DNA of 64,000 bases from Catonia carolina. Its lineage: Eukaryota > Arthropoda > Insecta > Hemiptera > Achilidae. The first letter of the stretch is position 1. Every line of letters begins with the position of its first letter. The notes under the pieces were generated by a model. It saw nothing but the letters and a program-made list of their open reading frames with translations, had not been told where the DNA came from and searched no databases. Made by a program: the position numbers and the translations under genes. Shown piece by piece: positions 22,318-33,440 of the stretch. Where the stretch lies: the NCBI GenBank assembly GCA_035578175.1, contig JAQMRL010000001.1:377151220-377215219 (forward strand). The letters run 5' to 3'.

Positions 22318-22790
22318 TGTTGTTGTTTAGATCATCAGCCGAAAAGCTGGTTTGAACCTGTAGAGGTTTTACTAAGTAAAACGAGGAGTGAGGTGGTTTA
22401 TTTTTGCCTTCCTCACTGAGTGGAAAAGTACACTCACCAGCATGCTGGGCCCTCTGAAAAGCACATTCCACTCTGCAAATGACACCTTAACTTCATTCAT
22501 CACAGGGTCTAGCTGTGTAATGAAATTTATTACTTTCAGAGGAGACAACTCTGATTAGTGTCTTTTGCATCTCTACCTCTTCTATTCTTAAATTATTCAG
22601 TCATTTAATTGACTAAATAAGAAACACATTTATTTTAGCCCTGCAACCAACAGATTGAGTGTAAATAATATGACACTCCACCTATCTGTTATGGGCAAAG
22701 TCGTAAAGTATTGGACTTTAAAGCTGAAAAAACCCGGTTTCGATCTTTTTGGGTCTGGGAAATCACACCCTGTGTTACTCTTCCGTACTA
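22318..22790 (+). repeat. Dispersed repeat family A, copy 6 (longest), with tRNA-like 3' segment
   Basis: Starts TTGTTGTTGTTTAGATC. After the usual end it continues with AACAGATTGAGTGTAAA and CACTCCACCTATCTG, then a tRNA-like stretch at about 22692-22765: TGGGCAAAGTCGTAAAG (A-box position), TTGGACTTTAAAG resembling a Tyr-type anticodon arm, and CCCGGTTTCGATCTTTT (B-box position), followed by TGGGTCTGGGAAATCACAC. The junction is shared with copy 3, so the tRNA-like part belongs to the family. Not a functional tRNA. Confidence 0.75.
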
Positions 22791-23826
22791 ACTTGGTTTC
22801 TAATATTTAAGTTATTAATGCGGTATTCAAAAAATTAAGGGTTGTGTAAAATATTCGATACATTTACTAAAAGCGTATTTATCAATGGATATAAGTTGTT
22901 CATTTGATCTTTGACACGAATCCATTGAAAAGATTATAGAGTTATATGAAACTTTTATCAGAAGTATCCTACGATTGTAGACTAAGCTCTTGCATTAAAT
23001 TATAAGTTTTTGACGTAAAAGTAAAATTTAAGAGATAGCTTAAAGAATTGAACGAACTTTATACATTCAAATGTTTTGTGATTGGATTTATGAAAGTCTC
23101 AAAAATTCCTGTAATGTCTTATATAAAAAAAATCATTGCATTAATTATATCAACTAAAAATTGAACATTCTGCAAAACAACCAATAATAAGAATTTTTAC
23201 AAGTATAATAAAGTGTGTTTGTGTCGATAAGTTAAATAGAAATTCCTCCTTATTAACAACTCATAATCAAATACACAATCGCAAAAGTTGATGAATAAGG
23301 AATTAATGCCATATGTGGATTCCTGTGTATTTTTGTGGTTATTGGTGACAGTTCGATTAGCGATAATTCGATTTTCTGGTTACCCTTGAAATTTATTTTT
23401 ACGCAAATCTATTTATAATTTATTTATTTTACAATTCTACAAATTCTTTAACTTTATTTTTTTTCTTGAACGTCTTTACTTACCTTGAGTATAACCAAGT
23501 AGCTAATATTTTCAAATAATTCTGTATTTTTTGGTATGGATGAGTTCACTTAACGTTGCTCCTAATTTTGTGTTAAATTTTGAACACTTGATTTTAGCAG
23601 TTTCTGTTATAAAAAGATTTCTTACGTAATTTGGTGCATGCGTTATCATGCAAAGTATTTTTGACTTGACGTTTCTGAATGTGACTTCTTTTTGCGGTCC
23701 CAAAAATTTTGATACCCTATTTCCAAATCGGCCGTAAATATACTTGTTGTATTACAATTTGTTAATAACTTAAATTTTAATGGTATATTTGATTTTTTGT
23801 TGATGAGTTTTGAAAGTAATTTTGTA
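22791..23826. other. A+T-rich interval, nothing recognised
   Basis: No coding frame or repeat boundary recognised. Confidence 0.5.
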
Positions 23827-24388
23827 CAGTCATCCCTTGATTTACATAGTTATTTTTTTGCAAAAAATAGGCTCGTTATTCAAAACCGCGTAAATCAGGA
23901 CCACGTTTCCCACAATATTACATTGTAGTGTAATGATTCGTTCTACAGCAAGGATAAAAATAATTTTTAAACTATGATTTAGCTTTAACATGATCTACTA
24001 TAAACTAAAATGATAAATATACTACAGATCAAGCATAAATATTAATAAAAATACTTTTTAATTACACCTAAAAAAATCACGTAGGGCCTACTGTACAGTT
24101 CATTAATCATTAATTTAAAAAAAAAAGGTTTAAATATATAGCATACCCGTATTCTAATCATGCTATTTTAAAGGAAACATCCAGTTTTGTCTGCTTAGTA
24201 GACAACTTGAATTCGTCAAGCGCCATTCGGTAACAATTACCTCACTTTTAATACCGTTGATCACTTTATCACATCCCTCAGTTTCGGCAACTTTGAAACC
24301 AGAGTATTTTTAGGGAAGGGTACTAAAATGACAACCGCGTTATTTCAAAATCATGCAAATCAAAACGCGTAATTCTAAGGAATATCTG
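23827..24388. mobile_element. pogo/Tigger-like non-autonomous DNA transposon
   Basis: The left end follows a TA (23825-23826) and reads CAGTCATCCCTTGATTTAC, close to the pogo/Tigger type terminus. Inside are CCGCGTAAATCAGGACC and, near the right end, CCGCGTTATTTC and ACGCGTAATTC. The inverted right end reads CAGATATTCCTTAGAATTAC. A TA after the right end is not intact (CA). No transposase remains. The assignment rests on the termini only. Confidence 0.5.
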
Positions 24389-24405
24389 CACAGTTATTTA
24401 TTGTC

Positions 24406-24417
24406 AAAAGTTGTGTT
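24406..24417. repeat. Target-site duplication, left copy
   Basis: AAAAGTTGTGTT, identical to 24536-24547. Confidence 0.85.
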
Positions 24418-24535
24418 GCGGTCTTGGGTTCGAAGCCTATTCAGGCACGGCATATTTTCATACGTTACAAAAATCATTTCATCCTTCACTACTGCATTAG
24501 CAGTAATTGCAGAACAGCCGGACGTTAAACAAAAA
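24418..24535 (+). mobile_element. tRNA-derived SINE, type 2, 5' truncated, with TSD
   Basis: 118 bp bounded by exact 12 bp duplications (24406-24417 and 24536-24547). It begins inside the tRNA part (GCGGTCTTGGGTTCGAAGCC holds the B-box), followed by GGCACGGCATATTTTC and TACGTTACAAAAATC as in the SINE at 39453-39627. It ends with GACGTTAAAC and an A run. The 5' truncation and TSD show insertion by LINE-type target-primed reverse transcription. Confidence 0.85.
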
Positions 24536-24547
24536 AAAAGTTGTGTT
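24536..24547. repeat. Target-site duplication, right copy
   Basis: AAAAGTTGTGTT, identical to 24406-24417. Confidence 0.85.
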
Positions 24548-25369
24548 TTGTTATGATATTCGCGAGTCGCTTTACGTCTAAATGATTCATTCATTTCAGA
24601 AAGCCCATAAGTCAAAATTTTGCATTATTTTCTTTAGTATATTTTAGAACTAACTGAACATAAACACAACATCCCTACAAAAATCACACAATTTGGCTTT
24701 TCTTACGTAATATAACAATAAAAAAAAGTTTATCCTTAAGGATATAAAATGCTTCCTTTTAAATAAAAAATGAAGGTGGATGATCTTTTGAAGTTTGAGC
24801 TCTTCTTTCTAGTGGAAGAGACTTTGCGAAATGTCTATGCGAAAATCGTTTTAAGGAAGATAACTACTGTATGTGACGAAAAATGAAAAAAGTGAAAAGC
24901 CCTGAAAACCAAATTTGTTTTTCTTAAAGTTAAGAGACTATTGTAAGCTAATGAAATAAATAGACTAAATATGCCTACTGACTATCATACAACGCAAATG
25001 TTTTCTGGTCTAACAAGGTATCTTACAGAAAACAACGTAAGTAAAAACTTTACTCAAATTTATTTCAGAAACACTAAATTGTTATTAATTTAATTATATA
25101 TTATTTAGAAACAGTCTAAATTTCCAATAAACAAGTAGCTTATCTATAAAAAGGCAAAAGTGTACATTTTATATTAAAGAGGAGAGTTCTCCAAAAAAAT
25201 ATATATATTTTAATATTGTATTTTATTGAAACGTAGTAAATTACCAGTTTTTTTTCGAAAATTAGGTTTTTTGACTTATAGGCTTTCTGAAATGACCGAT
25301 TTAAATGGAGATCCACACATCAACTTTATTTTCTAGTGGTATCTCATTTTTTGATCTTACAATTCGAAT
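24548..25369. other. A+T-rich interval, nothing recognised
   Basis: No coding frame or repeat boundary recognised. Confidence 0.5.
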
Positions 25370-25381
25370 ATCATATCAGTA
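25370..25381. repeat. Target-site duplication, left copy
   Basis: ATCATATCAGTA, identical to 25556-25567. Confidence 0.85.
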
Positions 25382-25555
25382 GCCTATTTATTTTAGTTTA
25401 TTTTTATAGTCGCATCAACACCTCGGTCATTAGCGACTACGGTGGGATATTTAACGGTGGGATTAACTTGTGAAAATTTCACGACCCTGGCCGGGAATCG
25501 AACCCGGGACCTCTGCGAGGTACGCTTGCGCGCTACCTCTGCACTACGGAGGCGG
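25382..25555 (-). mobile_element. tRNA-derived SINE, type 1, full length, with TSD
   Basis: The best-preserved SINE: 174 bp bounded by exact 12 bp duplications. On the minus strand the head CCGCCTCCGTAGTGCAG carries the A-box (TAGTGCAGAGGTAGCGCG) and a perfect B-box (CCGGGTTCGATTCCCGG). The middle has CCCACCGTTAAATATCCC. The tail has AGTCGCTAATGACC ... GTTGATGCGACT and ends AAAATAAACTAAAATAAA. AGTCGC and GCGACT can pair. Anticodon-arm pairing is poor, so it is not a working tRNA. Intact Pol III boxes and a clean TSD point to a recent insertion. Confidence 0.9.
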
Positions 25556-25567
25556 ATCATATCAGTA
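25556..25567. repeat. Target-site duplication, right copy
   Basis: ATCATATCAGTA, identical to 25370-25381. Confidence 0.85.
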
Positions 25568-26472
25568 TTATTTTTCATAATGTCTTACACGCAAAATTAT
25601 ATTAATAGAAACATTATGATTAGTCTAGTTACTCGAATAAGTATAATCATAAGTTCCTAATCTTATGATTGACATGTTTAATTATCGTATATGGAGATGA
25701 TAGCTTTTCTTTTGTTATTATAACTTTGATAAAGTAACTTTCTGAGTGACGTAAGCAGATAACCTATAATAGTGAAATAAGAACAGTTTTACGGTAAACT
25801 CTCAGATAACTAGTAAACCAATCACAAATTTTTCCACCCCAATCTATTTCTGATTATTTTCTTTATCGTTTTATATTCTTTCTTAGTTTATGTAGTTTGA
25901 AAACTTATTTCGATAAAATATGATATCTCTTGAAAAGGAGTAATATACTTTACGGATTTATTAGTTTTCATTTTTAATATTGTGTTAATAAATCATAAAA
26001 TGAACAACACAATTTTACCGCTTTTCTTTCTCGTGTTATGATTGGATTAAAATCGTAACAGATTATTTATTTATAAAATAAGTAAATCTAAATATTTTTT
26101 AGTTTTACTTTTTTATATTATATTTTAATAAATTTTGTTACTGTTCTTATGATTGAAATATTTTTTTAATTTTTATTTATCATGATCGTAATCATTGATC
26201 AACAGATCTACTGCGCCTTTTTGTTTTACTCATGTTGCTGGTGTTCTATTTTAAAATGTCATGTCATGGTTGTTTTGTTGTAAAATTAAGATTATCTCCA
26301 AGGAATAGTGGTGGACTACAAAACATAAAGTACAAGATTGATAACTTAGATACCTAGGATTAGGAAATGTTAACAGCTTAAACCTCCAATTACTCTTCCT
26401 TAACAAAAATGTAGTGGCTAATACACAAGCAATCAAGACGTATGGAAATTAGAAAAGTAAAAAATACAAAAA
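25568..26472. other. A+T-rich interval, nothing recognised
   Basis: No coding frame or repeat boundary recognised. Confidence 0.5.
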
Positions 26473-26629
26473 AGCTGTCTCCTTTGTGTAATGATTAACA
26501 AAGTGTATCACAAAGTGGAATGTCTCGGATTTGATTCCCAACCAGAGCCTGAAAAGTGAACGTTACAATAAATACGTATTCAAGAGTAGTTGATAGTGGC
26601 TAAGCTGTTGATGCAACGTTAAATAAACC
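26473..26629 (+). mobile_element. tRNA-derived SINE, type 1 (degenerate)
   Basis: B-box decayed to CGGATTTGATTCCCAACC, then GAGCCTGAAAAG. The tail keeps GTGGCTAAGCTGTTGATG and AACGTTAAATAAACC. Confidence 0.75.
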
Positions 26630-27702
26630 AATTAAGGGTTTCTACGAAAATATTTGAAAATCCGACGCAGAAACTCTTGACGAATATTTTAGATTCCATC
26701 TATTTTCGGTGTGCATTTGAACACATAAAGGAGAACAACAAACATATTTTTATAAAACTTGGCAATTTAGATTTCACCTACTTTTAACTGAACATATTTA
26801 GGAATTATTCAGAGAAATGATAAAATTTACTTTTCCCAACAGTGCAATAAAATTTCTCAATAACTGAATTTGCAAGGTCTTTTACGTTGCACCAGCTGTA
26901 AGTGACTATGTTTTATTAAAATCGCATCAATATCGTTTTATATTTTTACATCACTGTATGTATCAAAACACTGCTCTAAAGTAATGAGATTATGAAATAT
27001 TCGTTATAAAATTTTTAGGTAACAGAATTTTTAGTATTACGATTGAGTATAAAATGTATAATTATTTTGTCACTGTTTATTTAATTATGCAGGGAAAAAT
27101 TATAAAGTTTGGTTTATAAAATTATTAACATGCTGATTCGATAGAGTGTTTTCCGGAAAGTTTTCTGTACCGTGTATTTTTATCGTGTCAAGTTTTGTAA
27201 TAGCGCGATTAATTTAAACGACAGCGGTTAACTCAAGCAAATACTTTAATGCGTGACATTCAACCGCTTCTACCTTGTTTGAATTGCAACTAAATAAAAT
27301 AAAATTAAAAAGTTCTAGCTTGTTAACCTTGGTTTTGTCAGTTTAGACGCGGTTTTTATCAAGAGTTTTACTCCTCAAATGTCAGCATCTTTGATTTCAA
27401 CAATAGCTGTAATTAGTAGATCATTTTTATATAATATTTTTACATTTATTTTTTTAATACTCTTTTACTGCATTGTATTATACTCGTATTAAAATAATGT
27501 AAATATAACATATAAGTGGATTTTAGCCAAGTCAGTTTTTGCTTGCTCAAATTTTTTTATTTAATCTGGTCATGAAATTTCAATAAAGTTGGAACTTTAA
27601 TATCTAAGCTGTTAATTTTCATTAATATTTTCTTTACTTCAAATAAATCTAAAAATTAAAAATTTCAGAGTATATATTTTTAGTAAAATTATTTAATAGT
27701 GA
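26630..27702. other. A+T-rich interval, nothing recognised
   Basis: No coding frame or repeat boundary recognised. Confidence 0.5.
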
Positions 27703-27755
27703 ACCTAACTGGAATTCGAACCCAGGACTTTCCATTCCAGCGTGTAAAGAAAAAA
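27703..27755 (-). mobile_element. SINE head remnant
   Basis: The minus strand carries CCTGGGTTCGAATTCCAG, a B-box-like stem-loop as in the SINE heads. No A-box or tail was found. Confidence 0.4.
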
Positions 27756-27869
27756 TAAGGAAGGTTCATTAAAAGAGGAAATAATATTTTCTTAAAATCT
27801 CGTTCCAAGTTAAGTAATACTAGAAATTTTGATGTAGCATTGATATTTTTTAGTGTGACTAGTTTATAG

Positions 27870-28342
27870 CAGTGGTCACCAAATAATGGACCGCAGACTC
27901 ATTTTTGGCGAACCGCGAGCTCTAGAGAATAACTGTTTTTTTGTAGGTAGATCTTAATTTCGTGTGATATGAATTTTTTTACGTTTAGGCTGTGTGCATG
28001 CTGAGAGCGACTGGTGATGTCACATGATATATCCCCAAATTTCCCTGAAGATAGTTGACGCTCGGTGGACAAGTTTGCGTCCGCTACCAGGGTGAAAGCA
28101 ACTCGTGATATCGCTGCGCTACATAATACAAAAACTAAGTTTTTGTACACAGGCCTACAGTACTTTGAAACTATTGTTACATTTTATTGCTGAAACCTTT
28201 TCGAAATCAACAAATAGTATTAAGATTGTCATATCTAAATTTTCACATTTGGCAGGATAGGATTAAATAAAAAGTTGGCCCGACCGTGGCAGTCCCGTCA
28301 AAATTTTAAACGGACCTTGAACAAATTTAGGTAATGACTACC
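27870..28342. mobile_element. hAT-like non-autonomous DNA transposon
   Basis: The left end CAGTGGTCACCAAATAATGG is the typical hAT terminus. The right end reads inverted CGGTAGTCATTACCTAAATT, and the internal GGACCGCAG / TTGGCCCGACCG words near the ends fit hAT MITEs. Flanks GTTTATAG and GTATATAT could be a decayed 8 bp TSD (5 of 8 match). The 83-codon minus frame inside is not recognisable as transposase. Confidence 0.65.
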
Positions 28343-28497
28343 GGTATATATTTTTATATATTGGTTTTGTAAAACGTGAAAGGTTGTCAGATTCTGAAAG
28401 AGGAAACTTAAAACTGTGGAATCATAATAAAATTAAATCAAAAAAATTTAGCTTGGCGAATCCCTACAATTATAAGATATAAATCATGTAGTTCTAA
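28343..28497. other. Short A+T-rich spacer
   Basis: Nothing recognised. Confidence 0.4.
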
Positions 28498-28668
28498 TTT
28501 TTTTTTTTTTTTTTATTGAGTGATGATGCCTACATAAGCCTTGGGCATGTGCGTAGGTAATGATATGTGGTGATTTACAGATGAAAAAATGCCAGACCTG
28601 ACCGGGAATCGAACCCGGGACCCCGGCATAGTAGCCAGTTGCGCTGACCACTACACCACGGGCCGGCC
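28498..28668 (-). mobile_element. tRNA-derived SINE, type 2, with poly(A) tail
   Basis: Minus strand: GGCCGGCCCGTGGTGTAGTG start with a good A-box (GTGGTGTAGTGGTCAGCG), a perfect B-box (CCGGGTTCGATTCCCGG), then GTCAGGTCTGGCATTTTTTC, a non-tRNA body with CCTACGCACATGCCC, and an A run (T run on plus, about 28498-28514). The head resembles a tRNA, but the acceptor stem does not close. No clear TSD. Confidence 0.85.
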
Positions 28669-29645
28669 TATTAAATACAATAAGTCTTTTACAATCAGAA
28701 TAAAAGCAAAAATGTACTTGTTACATTTCAACACAAACTGTTTAATAATAAATGTCCATATAAAGGTGCTGAAACATAATATTTTTGTTTTTGTTACCTA
28801 ATTTTTATTTATAGTCGTTGTTCACTTTAGGATATGACTACAAAACGTTATAAAACAAACTCAATGGTACTTTAGTTAACACACTCCACTTTGTGTGACA
28901 AAATATTGACATGTTGTAGCTTGTACATAATTAATGATAAAAATATTGGCATGTATGTTATTATTAATAATATATTAATTATTAGCTACAGAGTACATTA
29001 TAGAAATTGATTAATGCAAAATTTTAATCCATTCTTTGTAAGTTAAGCGAGTAAGTATTGTTTTAGTTCCTAAACTTTATAGGTTTAATCAAATAATTTT
29101 AATGGTTTTTTTTTTTGTTAGAGTAAACAATATTTAGAAATAGGTCAACAATATCCATCTCACATTTAAATATTGACAGTTAATTTTCTGGGGAAGTTTT
29201 ATTCGTTTATTTATTTTTTAGTGCCCTGAGGTAACGCCTGTACGTAATCAATTGTTATTTCTATCGCATCAATAACTAACTAGTATTGATATTGGACAAT
29301 CCGCTTAACCGTACGATAACAATATTAAAGTTAACGGAACATAATAAATCAATTCATTTTTAAATATAAATATTTAAATAAAAAAATAAATAGGATTTTA
29401 GAGACGGATTCATTCAAACGATTCTGCTATTTAGTTGTAATATATTGTTAAATTTAGCCTATTACTAAAATTCTTTTGAAATAGTATCGCAAATCGACCA
29501 AAACTGAAAAGAATTACCAAAACTTTTAAAAACATTACGTTTTTACAAAGGTTTTTACGTAAGAAAATTCATTGTGAAAACATTCAATATTGTTTTACAG
29601 AATATCTGATAAAATTATTTTACATGAAGTTCATTCATTATAATG
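28669..29645. other. A+T-rich interval, nothing recognised
   Basis: No coding frame or repeat boundary recognised. Confidence 0.5.
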
Positions 29646-29960
29646 AGAGACTCTCCGGGTTGGTCCGGGGGTAAAGTCGTCGCCACGAATCAGCTATTTA
29701 ATAGCTGATTTTCGGGTTCAAATCCTAGTAAAGGTAGTTAATTTTAATGAATTTTGAATATTAGATTGTGGTTACCGGTGTACTTTGATGGTTGGGGTTC
29801 AAAATTAACCATATCCTTTCAGGAATGGTCGGCCTGGGTCTGTACCCGACTGCATTTCATTTAAACGTCATATATATCATCGCCATCTCATTGGGTCATG
29901 GGGTTGCTTACTTTTCTGAATTGAACATATTGCAACGTACACACATTAGAGATAAAAAAA
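29646..29960 (+). mobile_element. tRNA-derived SINE, type 3
   Basis: A different head: GGGTTGGTCCGGGGGTAAAG, then CGTCGCCACGAATCAGC, a B-box-like CGGGTTCAAATCCTAG, and a long non-tRNA body with GGTTACCGGTGTAC, GGTCGGCCTGGGTC and CATCTCATTGGGTCATGG. It ends A-rich (GATAAAAAAATGC). It is the only copy of this family in the window. The 64-codon frame inside is incidental. Confidence 0.65.
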
Positions 29961-30760
29961 TGCTATACATAAAGCGCAAGAAATAATAAAAAAATAAATA
30001 CTATAATTTTGAATATAGGTTACACAGTAGAATGTTTTAACGGTTATTACTTACGGGCAAAAGAAAAACGTATAATGAAAGAAAATGTATAATGTAAATT
30101 TTACAGGAAAAGTTAATGTATCAAATATTTATATTTTAGGTCTCAAAATGTTGTAATATCTTGACAGATTTTATCAAAGACTACTGTTACTTAAAAAAGA
30201 GCCAATTTTCAACGCTATTCGTATTTTGTACATTTCTATAAATAAAATCACTATGTTAAATTTATGGAGACTTTTTATCTCGTTCTTATAATGTATAGGC
30301 TATTAGGGAAAAAAATTTGTAGGAATTTACTAATGTGTATATTGATCCTACTTTCGGGTTCTAGTGTGCAGTTTTTAACAATTCAAATAACCAAGTTAAT
30401 ATAACGAATAGGTGTAAAAAAACTAGCATTTTTCCTCTTATTATTTAATTATTTTTGAATTCACGTACAATTAATATTTAGTTGTTTACATAAAGAGCAG
30501 TAGAAACATATACTTATTAAATTTTGGTACTTATGTCTAAGGTCCACTTCGGGATCTGGGTAAATTAAATAATTAACACACTAAAGTTTAAAATTACAAG
30601 TATTTATTACAACTAAGAATTACAATTAAATAAGTGACTAAAAATCTACAAGTATACAATTAAGTTACTTAATAGATAAAAAAACTAATTATAATTAACT
30701 AATAAAATAAATGACAACCAATTTACTTAATATTACTTACAAAAATATACAGAATAAACG
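29961..30760. other. A+T-rich interval, nothing recognised
   Basis: No coding frame or repeat boundary recognised. Confidence 0.5.
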
Positions 30761-30764
30761 TTAA
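30761..30764. repeat. TTAA target duplication, left
   Basis: TTAA directly before the piggyBac-type terminus. Confidence 0.85.
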
Positions 30765-31324
30765 CCCTTTATAGGTCTGTGGTAGGTATACTTACCACTG
30801 GCAATAAGGTCGATTTTTTAAAAAGAATAAGCCAAGCAGTTGAACCCTATTTGTATTTTATGGTTTTATAGATGTTCTCTGGTAAGTAGGCTTCCCCATA
30901 TTGAAATTAGCGCATAGCGACCATTTGCTTCGTGAGTTGCACGAATTGCACGAATGTGGTATGGATTCATACCAGCGTACGCTACTATGTTGTTTTGTTG
31001 TTACTTTTGCACAGTGCTTAGAAAATTCCAGTTTTTTACGGATAACCAAGTATTCATGCTAATATAAAGTTTAGATAGGTTATTTAACACATTTTTCAGT
31101 TTTATAGGTCTACAAGTTGTTTTAATAAGCATTCTTACCACCAAATAATATTATGTGATTCCCATTTCAATAAACATTCCTTCGTAAGTATACTTACCCG
31201 GGTTTAACATAAAAAACATCTTACTGTTCTGGCACTAGAAATACATTAGTCAAGTCCTATTATACATAAAATTTAACATTTTACAACATGTATATTTTTC
31301 TCCTTAGTACTGCCCTATAAAGGG
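30765..31324. mobile_element. piggyBac-type MITE
   Basis: 560 bp flanked by TTAA on both sides, the piggyBac target. The left terminus CCCTTTATAGGTCTGTGGTA and inverted right terminus CCCTTTATAGGGCAGTACTA agree at 16 of 20 positions, including the first 11. Each end carries a subterminal palindrome: GTAGGTATACTTAC at 30783 and GTAAGTATACTTAC at 31184. No transposase remains, so it must have been moved in trans. The 63-codon minus frame inside is incidental. Confidence 0.85.
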
Positions 31325-31328
31325 TTAA
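31325..31328. repeat. TTAA target duplication, right
   Basis: TTAA directly after the GGG of the right terminus. Confidence 0.85.
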
Positions 31329-32488
31329 ACAATACACAGTATTGTTGACTTTTTCTAATATAACCGTTAAGCACTACGAGATTCGCTCAAACACAAGACA
31401 AATAAAGACTAAACCTAGACCGTAAACAAACCGGCGGTTAGTATATAGGTGGGCTAATGGAGAGTTCGAGAAAAGACAGAGATTTTCGATATAATAATAA
31501 AATACAAAATCCTTCTGACGACTTCTGGATAAATCTTAAACAACTGTAAACAAATTAGGATTGAATAGAAGGTGTTACAAAAAGGCCAATTATCTGAATA
31601 GGTACCTGGCTCTCACAAGAGTAGTCGAATTTTTCCTATTTACATTTCTCGGAAAACCGTATTTTTATTACTCTTATTATTTGCGTTGACATTTTTAAAC
31701 TCTTGGTCATTCTTGAGTTCCTTTTCGATATTGTCACATTATAAACGGCTGAAATGATTTTCTTAAAGTTATTCAGAAATACTAATGTTAAATTGTATGA
31801 TTTAAAATAACAGATTAAGGTTTTTGTTCATAAATGAAGAGCTAAAAACAATACTATTACTAATATTTAAAAACATCCTTGCTTCAGTTTTAATTTATAT
31901 CGGGAACTGTAAACTATTGACAACCACTTAATTCAATGGCCGATGTTTTGTGTACTTTTTATTGCGATTCATAATAATACTAATTGAGTATTTAACCAGG
32001 GAACCCGAATACAATTTGTTCATTTAAAGCTGTCAGCTGGTCACTATACAGATTTGCTCACTCAGCCGCGTTTTTTAAACTGTCAATGGAAACTTCTACC
32101 AGGACTGTGCTTGCCCGAAAGCAAAAAATATATATTTACCTGAAATTACACGCTATCATCATTTTAGTAAACCTACTCTAATTCCGGCAGCATTCATTCG
32201 GAATTCTCATCACTTTGAACAAAAAATTTATTTCGAGAGATGTTAGATTATTGTTATCAAACAGATATACATTTTACTCTATTTACGCAACAATGACAAA
32301 TACGGTTTTACGAGATCACATGCCATGTTAAATCACAGAAATTAATGTACATTATTCTGTCATCCCTCACCGATGTTTGTAGTCTAGAATTTATCATGAA
32401 TATTGTATGCATTATTATAACATTTACAATAAATCTAACCACTTAAATCAAAATTTCTCTATTTTGGAATCTAAATATTAGAAAATTA
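31329..32488. other. A+T-rich interval, nothing recognised
   Basis: No coding frame or repeat boundary recognised. Confidence 0.5.
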
Positions 32489-32500
32489 TTAACACCAGAT

Positions 32501-33044
32501 TTCACAAGATTTCGCAAGGGCGAAGGTTTACAGCGCAGTTACATTCTTTTCTTTGGAATAATAAAGTATAGAAGGAGACAAAGATTAACATTTATCTTAC
32601 TATCCTGGAGAGTTTGTGTACCTATGGTGCTGAAATGTGGGTATTGATAAAGAGGCAGAAGGATCAACTAAATGCGGGGGAGATGGATTTCTGGAGGCGG
32701 ATCTGTGGTGTATTGCACATCGATCGAATTCTGAAATTAGGAGAAGAATTGGCGATCAATCATGAATACCATATCCCGGAAGCAATCAAAATGGTTTAGC
32801 CATTTGCAGAGGATGGAGGAAGGTAGGTGGCCAAAGAGGGTATGGGAGTGGGCACTAGCCCGTAGAAAGAGAAGGGTACGTCGTAAGTGATGTGGTTGGA
32901 TGGTGTAAAGAAGGCAATGTGTTTGCGGCGGCGATTCCAATGGTGATTGAAATGGCTTTCCAATGGTGACTGGTGAGACAAAGAGAGATGGTATTTAGGA
33001 AGCGGGATACGGCTGGGGCTGTTAATCCTCGCATGAATATATAT
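32501..33044 (+). pseudogene. RTE-like retrotransposon, RT C-terminus, 5' truncated
   Basis: Reads C-T-Y-G-A-E-M-W, M-D-F-W-R-R-I-C-G, then in another frame K-W-F-S-H-L-Q-R-M and G-R-W-P-K-R, with stops and shifts. These are the post-catalytic motifs of non-LTR RTs that end in a simple repeat. The 3' end AATCCTCGCATGAATATATA is shared with 57402-57800. Imperfect duplications TTAACACCAGAT (32489) and TTACACCGGAT (33045) flank it, suggesting an old insertion. The catalytic domain and endonuclease are absent. The clade is inferred from the (TA)n-type tail. Confidence 0.75.
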
Positions 33045-33101
33045 TTACACCGGATAAAGCGGTTTTTTACCGTATTAGTTTTTGTTTAGTAATAATCTTA
33101 A

Positions 33102-33335
33102 ACTAGCTAAAATACCCGTTCTTTGAATGTTTTTCTTGTTGTTGTAGATGTCTGATCGTGTACCGATCTCTGTCAGGGCTGATATTCTTTAATAATTCAT
33201 TTTTATCTATGTCCTTTCAACGTTAACATTATTATTAATGAAAAAAAAACAGTTAGACAAAAAATAAAATCAAGATCTTAGTGTTTTTAAATTAATATGC
33301 GCAGCGCTTATTATTTTCAGAAGTTTTGTTATGGG
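33102..33335 (+). repeat. ACTAGC-type dispersed repeat, partial copy
   Basis: Starts ACTAGCTAAAATACCCG and matches the 5' quarter of the element at 40456-41474 (GCTGATATTCTTTAATAATTC; CAAGATCTTAGTGTTTTTAA). It is truncated near 33335. Confidence 0.75.
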
Positions 33336-33339
33336 AAGG

Positions 33340-33440
33340 GATACGGCATGATTCGCTGTAGTGTACGTCATCTATACACAAAGCAATACGGAGAGTGGCC
33401 ACGCGCTAAACACTACACCAAGCTGGCCGCCAGCCGGTCG
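33340..33440 (-). mobile_element. SINE head remnant (uncertain)
   Basis: The minus strand has GGCCAGCTTGGTGTAGTG and TTAGCGCGTGGCC, an A-box-like start as in the type 2 SINE, but no B-box or tail. Confidence 0.4.

Noticed and set aside
24394..24615. 73-codon minus frame opposite a plus frame
   Set aside because: Spans a SINE, its TSDs and part of a MITE; a chance frame.
25442..25660. 72-codon frame with N-R-T-R-D-L
   Set aside because: It is the reverse reading of a SINE B-box, a common artefact in predicted proteins.
28589..28668. Functional tRNA gene
   Set aside because: Good A- and B-boxes, but the acceptor and anticodon stems do not close, and a SINE body with poly(A) follows.
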